A stretch of DNA of 64,000 bases from Siphonodentalium dalli (Eukaryota; Mollusca; Scaphopoda; Gadilida; Siphonodentaliidae), in assembly GCA_032622095.1 (NCBI GenBank), contig CP136068.1:148687365-148751364 (forward strand), in the 5' to 3' direction. The notes below the pieces were generated by a model that worked only from the letters and a program-made list of their open reading frames with translations, was not told the DNA's origin and ran no database searches. Position 1 is the stretch's first letter; the number at the start of each line of letters is the position of its first letter. Below, one piece after another: positions 21,863-34,333 of this stretch. A program made the position numbers and the translations under genes.

Positions 21863-22145
21863 CGTCTGAACTGAATGGACTGAAATTTGGTTTATGGGTT
21901 TACTAACACAAAATACAGGTCAAATTAGAATTTGGGCTCCGTCCGCCAATTTTCACCAGAGTTACGGTTCTTTTTGTTGGAATTTGCACTTAATGTTCGT
22001 TACGGGTGATAACTTGAGTTCGTCTGAACTGAATGGAATGAAAATTGGTATTTATTTGAGTTTATTAGCACAAAATACAAGTCAAGTTCGAATTTGGGTT
22101 CCACCTGCCAATTTGCACCTGAGTTATGGCACATTGTTAAAATTA
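21863..22145. repeat. tandem duplication, period about 158 bp
   Basis: CGTCTGAACTGAATGGA recurs at 21863 and 22021. Each is followed by GAAA.TTGGT, ACACAAAATACA.GTCAA, GAATTTGGG and GCCAATTT.CACC. The two units are moderately diverged. Confidence 0.8.
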
Positions 22146-22995
22146 ACACGGGCGTTTTTTGCCACGCCCTATATATCGATGCTTTTGTTCACATCTGTTA
22201 AGTGATTACAACAGGGCCACGGTAACCTACGTACGTCTTAACTTATGCTCTAAAATTGCGGCAATATAATTCACATCTGAGTGATTTTTCATCGTTTTCT
22301 TGACTTTATATAACAAAATAGCAAAAAGATAGCAAATGAGCTATGTATCAATTTTGCTAGCTGAATATGAATCCCGTCCCCAAATAAATATACTGGTAAG
22401 AAGATCTATGTGTTCAGACACCGTTTTTGTGGGTTGTGTATTTGAACGCCGAAATCACCTTAACGCATCTGTTCTATATCAGTTTATTGCAGTATCCGAG
22501 ATTACTTGTTATGTCGTAGGTCCCAAGCCTGTACATTTACAGACTGAACAAACAATACAATAACCATATTTATTATATAAGATACGAGCACATAAAACAA
22601 GAAACGGTAAGGCGGTATATTGCAATGCATCAATGCAAGCAGATTCAAATAACAGTTAATACATATGATAAGTTATAAATTAAAATAAACTATAATACAT
22701 GTGGCATGCATATATGCACACCACCTATAATTCCTGGTTAAAGATAAATTATCAATGACTCTGGATGTTTACCCCCCATATTTCAATTTTCCCTATTATA
22801 AACAATACCAGGATCACTTTGCATACATAATTCATCATCCGTCTCTCATTTTTCACCATTAAGCTGAACTTATCATAAAAATTCATGTTTGTGAAATACG
22901 TGCTATAATTTTGAGCACTATCAAAGTCTTTTCGAAAGTCAGTGTAACATAAACTGCTTTTCAGTTTCAATGTTCTGTTCAAAATTTGATGTTTT
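22146..22995. other. no recognisable gene
   Basis: AT-rich; open frames of about 75 codons on either strand without family resemblance. Confidence 0.35.
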
Positions 22996-23256
22996 TTAAA
23001 CCTCCATGACTGGTTCTTCCTGTAATTTTCCGAAAACCCTGTGCCAATGCATTCTCTTATATATGTGAGTCTCCTATATGAAGAATATATACGAGAATAT
23101 AATGGCCTAACAAAATTTACCTTGACATTGGAAGCCAGTGCATTCTCTTATATATGCGAGGCTTCCCGTGGAAGACTCGCATATATAAAACATGCACTGG
23201 CATATGATGTTTAATGCCACATCAGCGCAGCGACCGTCATGAATAGAAAGGGTTAA
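22996..23256. mobile_element. TTAA-flanked MITE carrying two copies of the long hairpin
   Basis: TTAA at 22996 and 23253 bound ~260 bp. Termini are diverged but alignable (ACCTCCATGAC.GGT against CCCTTTCTATTCATGACGGT). Inside lie a degraded and an intact copy of the hairpin also found at 3632-3702. Confidence 0.55.
23134..23201. repeat. long hairpin, second intact copy
   Basis: GCCAGTGCATTCTCTTATAT pairs with its near complement, closing on a CTTCC/GGAAG inner stem. The outer stem matches 3632-3702 but the loop-proximal bases differ. The inner stem here is nevertheless still complementary. Confidence 0.8.
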
Positions 23257-23887
23257 TGACGTTTTTGATTTCGTGTGTCGACCGTTTTCTATGGCTAAAA
23301 TATGGGGGTGCAAAACTATGAAACATTTACAAATTGTTAAATTGTACTCATTTGTAATTAATAACCATTGTATTTAATTTAACAACAAAGCTTCGTATTA
23401 ATTGTGGAAAACCAAATGTGGCATTTAAACAGAATATTAGCCAAAAACCGTAATATGAATGATATTGCATGTGCACCAGCATTGCGAATGCCATATAATG
23501 GGATCTGGAATCATAGTGACTTAAGGGCTGTGATATGGATGTCAATTGAGGAGATTTTTGTGTTGACAAGTTAACAATTATTAGCGTCAGTGCTACATGT
23601 ATATTTATTTTGGGGAGAGAATTTAACAAGTGAAAAAGGCATGTACCTAATTGTTACAAATTTGTTATTTGGGAAATAACACTAGTCCAGGAGATCGGGA
23701 GGTGGTGTTGCTCATATTGACGGACAAGCTGCGACCATGTTATTTTTAATGTTTTAGGTATGGTAATGAAGAAAAATCATGATAGCAAGAACAAATTTGT
23801 AGCCTTCTTCGGTTTTTTCGATTTTTTTTGCATTTTTTCTACATTTTAAGCCCAAAATAAAAAAAAAAAATTTCAATGTGTAAAGAT
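23257..23887. other. no recognisable gene
   Basis: AT-rich flank of the 2-kb array; T- and A-rich low complexity at 23800-23870. Confidence 0.35.
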
Positions 23888-26800
23888 TTCATTTTAGTAA
23901 GATTTTGGTGATTAAGTTGAATAGTAATTGTGTTAATAATGTTAAATAACTAATTGTGCTAAAAAAATTGAAGAATTTCAATGTTTTTTTTTTTCAATTT
24001 TTTACCATTTTAAAAAAAACTTTTTTTACGCAAAATCGTCCAAATAATTTACAACTTGGCTTCTACAATGTTTTTAAATGGATTTAAGAAGGTTTCTACT
24101 TGTTTTCTAAGTTGAAGGGGGGAGGGGGGTCTAATTCAAATCCAATTAAACATTGTACTGTTCAAAATTAGATAAATTCCTTAAGGCGTATGGTAGATAT
24201 ACGTAACTAGTTTTCAAAACGTATACATATGCCTTTCTATCCTGTGCGTTATGCACGCGAGTCGGATTTTACAAATTAAATTATGATGAAAAACCCTGAA
24301 TTTTGGGTGTGGTCACATTTGTGGTCATAATATTCCGATCAGAGAGTGGATGGGCATGGGGCATGCGACACTGTGCAGTATATATGTATATAACAAGCAT
24401 GACATGAGACATTAGTATCTTTCTACTAAACTGTGCTTCCAGAGTTATCAGGAATAGAGTATCAGTGTTATTTCTTACCCCCCAAAAATGGTCAATTTTA
24501 AAACGGGGTATGTGGATCAAAGGACCACTGGGAGATAATAGGATGTCCAATGAGTTTCTGTCGTATCACAGTAAAGCTTTTTTTGTAAAATTGGCGCGGT
24601 TTACACGATCAAAGTTCGATTTTCTTTACAATTATATGTTACAAGCAACTAATTATATAGAGTTACGCTTCTTGAAACTCGAGTCGGCATAACAAAAACA
24701 TTTGCCTGCTAATTGGTTGATTATCATTGAGGAAAATATCCCTAATCGGGAACAGAAAATCATAGCCTACATAAATATGGTGATCGTGTATTTGTAGATG
24801 TCCAGGAAGAGTCTGGTGGTGTCCAGAAGTTACGGAAGTGGTCTGGATATGTTTATGCTGCTGATTTTTGTGCAGTAAATGGGGTAGTTGTGGAAATGCA
24901 AGATTATCGTTTGAAAAAAATACTGAAAAGGGCGCGTTTGTTGTATACTTGTGCAGCAGATGACGTTCTAAGGGAAAATTGACTACTTGAAGTTCAAATA
25001 GGCTTAACCCATAGCCGGCGGGACTTTTAGTTAACACTGTCGCCTATGGAAAATAATTAGGTGTTTGTAACCTATAGATACGAAGCTTCGGTACATTAAT
25101 TATTATTCATATATTACTCTATTTAAATCATATTTATGGATACAGTCGGCGTCGAAACAAAAACAAGAATGTACCGATTATTCGTGACATTCAAGTTAAA
25201 TGTTCAATAATAGAAAATTATACTGTGACTGGTTCATTCAACATGAAGTTAATCAAGGTGTATCTTTATTAATAACAGTATACAGTACTATCAAAATCAG
25301 AAGAAACATGTGGTCCTGGGTACATATCTCCCAGCGCTGTGGCAAACAAAAATTGACAATGCATTCTTAAACCCAAACCTGTGGCGGTTTTTCATCCAAT
25401 GCACCGAAGCTTCGTGCCATGTACCGAAGATTCGTAACGTGTCAGAACTCCAGGAATATACCACCATAGGACATCATATGGTACCGGTAACAAACGCTGA
25501 ATGGTCACCAGAAACCCGGATATTAATAATTTCAGATCATAATTAGCATCGCATTATATATTAACCCATCGAGGAATATGTCATAATGACACACTATATT
25601 ACACCTACTATATAACTGCTCCCTCCCTGACACAGGGCTACATATAAGAGTTTATCGATGTCTACTTAATGAGAGTATACAGTTCCATAAAAATCTGGCG
25701 AAAAATGTGACCTCGCTTCGTTAACCACAAATCTGTGGCGATTTTTCATCCAATTTACCGAAGCATCGTGACACGTACCGTCAAATGGCATCAGACGTTG
25801 AATGGTCACCATAAACTTTGATATCAGTCATTTCAGATCGTAACTATCATGGAATTATATATTAACCCATGGTGTAATTATGTCAAAATGACACACTATA
25901 TTACGTCCTCCCTAACACAGTGCTACATACAAGAAGTTTATCCATGTCTACTTAATGAGAGCATATAGTTCTGTCGAAATCTGGCGAAAAATGTGACTTT
26001 GCATCATTAACCCCAAATCTGTGGCGGTTTTTCAACCATTTCATATTAGTATGATTTTAAGGTTAAATTCACCAAAATGATTTTAATATTGTTAAATAAT
26101 TTTCAACTTGGCTTCTACAATGTTTTTAAATGGATTTAAGAAGGTTTCTACTTGTTTTCTAAGTTGAGGGGAGGGGTCTAATTCAAATCCAATTAAACAT
26201 TGTACTGTTCAAAATTAGATAAATTCCTTAAGGCGTATGGTAGATATACGTAACTAGTTTTCAAAACGTATACATATGCCTTTCTATCCTGTGCGTTATG
26301 CACGCGAGTCGGATTTTACAAATTAAATTATGATGAAAAACCCTGAATTTTGAGTGTGGTCACATTTGTGGTCATAATATTCCGATCAGAGAGTGGATGG
26401 ACATGGGGCATGCGACACTGTGCGGTATATATGTATATAACAAGCATGACATGAGACATTATTATCTTTCTACTAAACTGTGCTTCCAGAGTTATCAGGA
26501 ATCGAGTATCAGTGTTATTTCTTACCCCCCAAAAATGGTCAATTTTAAAACGGGGTATGTGGATCAAAGGACCACTGGGAGATAATAGGATGTCCAATGA
26601 CTCCTATATTTCTGTCATATCACAGTAAAGCTTCTTTTGTAAAATTGGCGCGGTTTACACGATCAAAGTTCGATTTTCTTTACAATTATATGTTACAAGC
26701 AACTAATTATATAGAGTTACGCTTCTTGAAACTCGAGTCGGCATAACAAAAACATTTTCCTGCTAATTGGTTGATTATCATTGAGGGAAATATCCCTAAA

Positions 26801-29800
26801 CGGGAACAGAAAATCATAGTCTACATAAATATGGCGATCGTGTATGTTATATGTCCAGGAAGAGTCTGGTGGTGTCCAGAAGTTACGGAAGTGGTCTGGA
26901 TATGTTTATGCTGCTGATTTTTGTGCAGTAAATGGGGTAGTTGTGGAAATGCAAGATTATCGTTTGAAAAAAATACCGAAAAGGGCGCGTTTGTTGTACA
27001 CTTGTGCAGCAGATGACGTTCTAAGGGAAAATTGACTACTTGAAGTTCAAATAGGCTTAACCCATAGCCGGCGGGACTTTTAGTTAACACTGTCGCATAT
27101 GGACAATAATTAGGTGTTTGTAACCTATAGATACGAAGCTTCGGTACATTAATTATTATTCATATATTACTATATTTAAATCATATTAATGCATACAGTC
27201 GGCGTCGAAACAAAAACAAGAATGTACCGATTATTCGTGACATTCAAGTTAAATGTTCAATAATAGAAAATTATACTGTGACTGGTTCATTCAACATGAA
27301 GTTAATCAAGGTGTATCTTTATTAATAACAGTATACAGTACTATCAAAATCAGAAGAAACATGTGGTCCTGGGTACATATCTCCCAGCGCTGTGGCAAAC
27401 AAAAATTGACAATGCATTCTTAAACCCAAACCTGTGGCGGTTTTTCATCCAATGCACCGAAGCTTCGTGCCATGTACCGAAGATTCGTAACGTGTCAGAA
27501 CTCCAGGAATATACCACCATAGGACATCATATGGTACCGGTAACAAACGCTGAATGGTCACCAGAAACCCGGATATTAATAATTTCAGATCATAATTAGC
27601 ATCGCATTATATATTAACCCATCGAGGAATATGTCATAATGACACACTATATTACACCTACTATATAACTGCTCCCTCCCTGACACAGGGCTACATATAA
27701 GAGTTTATCGATGTCTACTTAATGAGAGTATACAGTTCCATAAAAATCTGGCGAAAAATGTGACCTCGCTTCGTTAACCACAAATCTGTGGCGATTTTTC
27801 ATCCAATTTATCGAAGCATCGTGACACGTACCGTCAAATGGCATCAGACGTTGAATGGTCACCATAAACTTTGATATCAGTCATTTCAGATCGTAACTAT
27901 CATGGAATTATATATTAACCCATGGTGTAATTATGTCAAAATGACACACTATATTACGTCCTCCCTAACACAGTGCTACATACAAGAAGTTTATCCATGT
28001 CTACTTAATGAGAGCATATAGTTCTGTCGAAATCTGGCGAAAAATGTGACTTTGCATCATTAACCCCAAATCTGTGGCGGTTTTTCAACCATTTCATATT
28101 AGTATGATTTTAAGGTTAAATTCACCAAAATGATTTTAATATTGTTAAATAATTTTCAACTTGGCTTCTACAATGTTTTTAAATGGATTTAAGAAGGTTT
28201 CTACTTGTTTTCTAAGTTGAGGGGAGGGGTCTAATTCAAATCCAATTAAACATTGTACTGTTCAAAATTAGATAAATTCCTTAAGGCGTATGGTAGATAT
28301 ACGTAACTAGTTTTCAAAACGTATACATATGCCTTTCTATCCTGTGCGTTATGCACGCGAGTCGGATTTTACAAATTAAATTATGATGAAAAACCCTGAA
28401 TTTTGAGTGTGGTCACATTTGTGGTCATAATATTCCGATCAGAGAGTGGATGGACATGGGGCATGCGACACTGTGCAGTATATATGTATATAACAAGCAT
28501 GACATGAGACATTATTATCTTTCTACTAAACTGTGCTTCCAGAGTTATCAGGAATCGAGTATCAGTGTTATTTCTTACCCCCCAAAAATGGTCAATTTTA
28601 AAACGGGGTATGTGGATCAAAGGACCACTGGGAGATAATAGGATGTCCAATGACTCCTATATTTCTGTCGTATCACAGTGAAGCTTCTTTTGTAAAATTG
28701 GCGCGGTTTACACGATCAAAGTTCGATTTTCTTTACAATTATATGTTACAAGCAACTAATTATATAGAGTTACGCTTCTTGAAACTCGAGTCGGCATAAC
28801 AAAAACATTTTCCTGCTAATTGGTTGATTATCATTGAGGGAAATATCCCTAATCGGGAACAGAAAATCATAGTCTACATAAATATGGCGATCGTGTATGT
28901 TATATGTCCAGGAAGAGTCTGGTGGTGTCCAGAAGTTACGGAAGTGGTCTGGATATGTTTATGCTGCTGATTTTTGTGCAGTGAATGGGGTAGTTGTGGA
29001 AATGCAAGATTATCGTTTGATAAAAATACCGAAAAGGGCGCGTTTGTTGTACACTTGTGCAGCAGATGACGTTCTAAGGGAAAATTGACTACTTGAAGTT
29101 CAAATAGGCTTAACCCATAGCCGGCGGGACTTTTAGTTAACACTGTCGCATATGGACAATAATTAGGTGTTTGTAACCTATAGATACGAAGCTTCGGTAC
29201 ATTAATTATTATTCATATATTACTATATTTAAATCATATTTATGCATACAGTCGGCGTCGAAACAAAAACAAGAATGTACCGATTATTCGTGACATTCAA
29301 GTCAAGTTAAATGTTCAATAATAGAAAATTATACTGTGACTGGTTCATTCAACATGAAGTTAATCAAGGTGTATCTTTATTAATAACAGTATACAGTACT
29401 ATCAAAATAAGAAGAAACATGTGGTCCTGGGTACTTATCTCCCAGCGCTGTGGCAAACAAAAATTGACAATGCATTCTTAAACCCAAACCTGTGGCGGTT
29501 TTTCATCCAATGCACCGAAGCTTCGTGACATGTACCGAAGCTTCGTAACGTGTCAGAACTCCAGGAATATACCACCATAGGACATCATATGGTACCGGTA
29601 ACAAACGCTGAATGGTCACCAGAAACCCGGACATTAATAATTTCAGATCATAATTAGCATCGCATTATATATTAACCCATCGAGGAATATGTCATAATGA
29701 CACACTATATTACACCTACTATATAACTGCTCCCTCCCTGACACAGGGCTACATATAAGAGTTTATCGATGTCTACTTAATGAGAGTATACAGTTCCGTA

Positions 29801-32194
29801 AAAATCTGGCGAAAAATGTGACCTCGCTTCGCTAACCCCAAATCTGTGGCGATTTTTCATCCAATTTACCGAAGCATCGTGACACGTACCGTCAAATGGC
29901 ATCAGACGTTGAATGGTCACCATAAACTTTGATATCAGTCATTTCAGATCGTAACTATCATGGAATTATATATTAACCCATGGTGTAATTATGTCAAAAT
30001 GACACACTATATTACGTCCTCCCTAACACAGTGCTACATACAAGAAGTTTATCCATGTCTACTTAATGAGAGCATATATTTATGTCGAAAAATGTGACTT
30101 TGCATCATTAACCCCAAATCTGTGGCGGTTTTTCAACCATTTCATATTAGTATGATTTTAAGGTTAAATTCACCAAAATGATTTTAATATTGTTAAATAA
30201 TTTTCAACTTGGCTTCTACAATGTTTTTAAATGGATTTAAGAAGGTTTCTACTTGTTTTCTAAGTTGAGGGGGGGGGGGGTCTAATTCAAATCCAATTAA
30301 ACATTGTACTGTTCAAAATTAGATAAATTCCTTAAGGCGTATGGTAGATATACGTAACTAGTTTTCAAAACGTATACCTATGCCTTTCTATCCTGTGCGT
30401 TATGCACGCGAGTCGGATTTTACAAATTAAATTATGATGAACAACCCTGAATTTTGGGTGTGGTCACATTTGTGGTCATAATATTCCGATTAGAGAGTGG
30501 ATGGACATGGGGCATGCGACACTGTGCAGTATATATGTATATAACAAGCATGACATGAGACATTAGTATCTTTCTACTAAACTGTGCTTCCAGAGTTATC
30601 AGGAATCGAGTATCAGTGTTATTTCTTACCCCCCAAAAATGGTCAATTTTAAAACGGGGTATGTGGATCAAAGGACCACTGGGAGATAATAGGATGTCCA
30701 ATAACTCCTATATTTCTGTCGTATCACAGTAAAGCTTTTTTTGTAAAATTGGCGCGGTTTACACGATCAAAGTTCGATTTTCTTTACAATTATATGTTAC
30801 AAGCAACTAATTATATAGAGTTACGCTTCTTGAAACTCGAGTCGGCATAACAAAAACATTTGCCTGCTAATTGGTTGATTATCATTGAGGGAAATATCCC
30901 TAATCGGGAACAGAAAATCATAGCCTACATAAATATGGCGATCGTGTATTTTTAGATGTCCAGGAAGAGTCTGGTGGTGTCCAGAAGTTACGGAAGTGGT
31001 CTGGATATGTTTATGCTGCTGATTTTTGTGCAGTAAATGGGGTAGTTGTGGAAATGCAAGATTATCGTTTGAAAAAAAATACCGAAAAGGGCGCGTTGGT
31101 TGTACACTTGTGCAGCAGATGACGTTCTAAGGGAAAATTGACTACTTGAAGTTCAAATAGGCTTAACCCATAGCCGGCGGGACTTTTAGTTAACACTGTC
31201 GCCTATGGAAAATAATTAGGCGTTTGTAACCTATAGATACGAAGCTTCGGTACATTAATTATTATTCATATATTACTCTATTTAAATCATATTTATGCAT
31301 ACAGTCGGCGTCGAAACAAAAACAAGAATGTACCGATTATTCGTGACATTCAAGTTAAATGTTCAATAATAGAAAATTATACTGTGACTGGTTCATTCAA
31401 CATGAAGTTAATCAAGGTGTATCTTTATTAATAACAGTATACAGTACTATCAAAATCAGAAGAAACATGTGGTCCTGGGTACTTATCTCCCAGCGCTGTG
31501 GCAAACAAAAATTGACAATGCATTCTTAAACCCAAACCTGTGGCGGTTTTTCATCCAATGCACCGAAGCTTCGTGCCATGTACCGAAGATTCGTAACGTG
31601 TCAGAACTCCAGGAATATACCACCATAGGACATCATATGGTACCGGTAACAAACGCTGAATGGTCACCAGAAACCCGGATATTAATAATTTCAGATCATA
31701 ATTAGCATCGCATTATATATTAACCCATCGAGGAATATGTCATAATGACACACTATATTACACCTACTATGTAACTGCTCCCTCCCTGACACAGGGCTAC
31801 ATATAAGAGTTTATCGATGTCTACTTAATGAGAGTATACAGTTCCGTAAAAATCTGGCGAAAAATGTGACCTCGCTTCGTTAACCCCAAATCTGTGGCGA
31901 TTTTTCATCCAATTTACCGAAGCATCGTGACACGTACCGTCAAATGGCATCAGACGTTGAATGGTCACCATAAACTTTGATATCAGTCATTTCAGATCGT
32001 AACTATCGTGGAATTATATATTAACCCATGGTGTAATTATGTCAAAATGACACACTATATTACGTCCTCCCTAACACAGTGCTACATACAAGAAGTTTAT
32101 CCATGTCTACTCAATGAGAGCATATAGTTCTGTCGAAATATGGCGAAAAATGTGACTTTGCATCATTAACCCCAAATCTGTGGCGGTTTTTCAT
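23888..32194. repeat. four tandem copies of a ~2.05-kb unit
   Basis: The CATATTAGTATGATTTTAAG boundary occurs at 26041, 28095 and 30143, a diverged version at ~23888, and where a fifth unit should begin (~32195) the sequence switches to a subrepeat. Spacing is 2054 and 2048 bp. Copies are nearly identical apart from scattered single-base changes and small indels. Copy 1 has an extra A/T-rich ~100 bp at its left. Each unit shows the same conserved frames: an 89-codon minus frame beginning MDILLSPSGPLIHIPRFKID, and a plus frame with VQEESGGVQKLRKWSGY that is frameshifted in unit 4. Sequence identity alone explains their persistence; I recognise no domain. The right third of each unit is built from ~300-bp subrepeats with ACCGAAGCTTCGTGACATG palindromic motifs. 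A recent segmental array or macrosatellite; mechanism unknown. Confidence 0.95.
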
Positions 32195-32505
32195 CCAATG
32201 TACCGAAGCTTCGTGACATGTACCGAAGCTTGGTGACGTGTCAGAACTTCTAAAATATACCCCATCGGACATCAAACGGTAACAAACGTTGAATGGTCAC
32301 CAGAAATCTCGATATTAGTCATTTCAGACCATAATTAGCATAGCATTATATATTAACCCATCGAGAAATATGTCAAAATGACACACTATATTACACCCAC
32401 CCCTATATAACTGCGTCCTCCCTGACACAGGCTGCATATACAAAGTTTATACATGTCTACTTAATGAGAGTATACAGTTCTGTCAAAATCGGGCGAACAA
32501 TTTGG
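32195..32505. repeat. terminal extra ~300-bp subrepeat of the 2.05-kb array
   Basis: Continues GTACCGAAGCTTCGTGACAT, AACAAACGTTGAATGGTCACC, TATATTAACCCATCGAGAAA and TGTCTACTTAATGAGAGTAT, matching the 25262-25660 part of a unit. It is more diverged, as expected for an array edge. The array ends before 32510. Confidence 0.8.
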
Positions 32506-34333
32506 TCTATAAATCCCGTAGTGTGACACATTTAATATAGACCAAAACAATAAACATCTTTCAACCCAAAGATAGTTACATTTTAATTGAAAAAAATGGT
32601 CCAAACATGAAAAGTTAATTTTTGCCGATATTTAAGTCAAGTTTTTGAGAGAAAAGTCCAATATTTTTGGTGATGTCAATGGTGACAATAGTAACAATCA
32701 ACCATGGTACATCAAACATGTTAGTATTCAATTTATAGACGGCAGAATAGCCAAATTTTGTACGTCATCCACAACTAGTAATCGATTAGCAGGACACGCT
32801 GGGGCAATATTTACCATTTTCCATATTTTGGCAGCCATTTTGAGCCAAAGTAAGAATTTTGGTTCCAGTGAGTTGGAATATTCATAGGTATAATCATATG
32901 CATTACTTACATTACAAAGTTCTGTTCATATCTTGTTAAAATATGACTATAATCCCATTTGTGATTTTTTGGTGAAATTTTATACCGCGTTCTGTAAATT
33001 CGAATTTTTGAGGGAACGGAAGGGGTTAGTATCCCAAATAGTACATATTTAATTGCCCCAATGATCAGTTAATATACAAAATACAAAATAAAGTCGCATT
33101 ACTCAACCAGTTCCAAACAGCATGAATCGATCTGGAAGATATTTGTAAAAAACATATTTTCAACTTCCGGCGGCCATGTTGGTGGCCATCTTGGATGGTG
33201 TGTTTCAATTTTGCCCCATAAAAGTGACATTATGTCTTAGCTTCACGAAAATATATACATTTGTATACATTTTACAAGATTTTCACCGCTATAATTTGCA
33301 TAAAACTGACTTAGGGTCTGGTCTGAAAAACGGCGGCCATGATGGACGCCATTTTGTCTGGAGTCTATACGGCCACTTTTTTTTCTTGTTAACATTGCTT
33401 AAATGTTGAAGGACATAATAAGGAACAAAATGAGTGGGAAGAAGTTAAGTCCCAGCGGGTGCAAGGGTACCCATATTAGCTCCCGGACTACTAGTAGTAC
33501 TATGACGTCGCCGGAAAATTCTTTCATTTTCGGTCGTCGGGTAGGTCAATAAAAACACGTTTTTCGCCAATTAAGCTACAAATTCACCACCGCTATCATG
33601 GATTTTCGTAATCTACATATATTTTACTACAAAATTAGACCGGATAGCACTTGTCCGTCAAAATGAGCATCATTTGTTATTTCTAATGACGCAGTGGGTT
33701 ATTACCACACCCCAATATATTGACCATAAATTCTAGGACAGGGTAGAATTTTTGAAAGTCACATTACACATTGTGAAGTTTAGTTTTAAACTACAACACA
33801 AAATAAAAACAATTTGCGATATGTTTAAGCGTCTACCAACTTATACGCCTTGATATGGTGTGTGTGAGTGAGGCGGGGTGGGTGGGGATGATTGGACGGT
33901 TGTCAAACCACTCCCTAATTATATATCAGTGCACTAATTATATATAATTTCTTCGCCAAATGACAATTTTACGGGGATACGTGATGAACTTATGATACTG
34001 CGAAGTGCGTGCCGCTTTCTTGTGCCTTACATATTGCGCTAAAGTAAAAGCCGATATGATAACACATTTAACAGATCCTGAATGCCTCAGTTGTTAATGT
34101 ATTCCCTTTTATTGAACATTATATTATATGAATTATACTGATGTTCACCCATTCGCCTTTACAAAATATTGTCATCACGTCGATGAAGAACAATCGATAT
34201 TCGGTCACCGGGATAGTATACTTTTCTTGTAATTACAAACTATTGGCTGGTCCGGGTTGGTCTTGGCAGTCACACCCTAAGGACGTCTATATGTGGCTAA
34301 TTAGCGTTTGAAATGTCGAATTGTTACTCAGAG
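32506..34333. other. no recognisable gene; small hairpin and GGCGGCCAT repeats
   Basis: TTGGTCTATA (32512) pairs with TATAGACCAA (32549). CGGCGGCCATGTTGGTGGCC near 33170 is echoed by CGGCGGCCATGATGGACGCC near 33332. No supported coding region. Confidence 0.45.

Noticed and set aside
24281-30701. Four-fold repeated 89-codon minus frame as a gene family
   Set aside because: The copies are part of a recent 2.05-kb DNA amplification; conservation of the frame is no evidence of selection, and no domain, splice or start context supports it.
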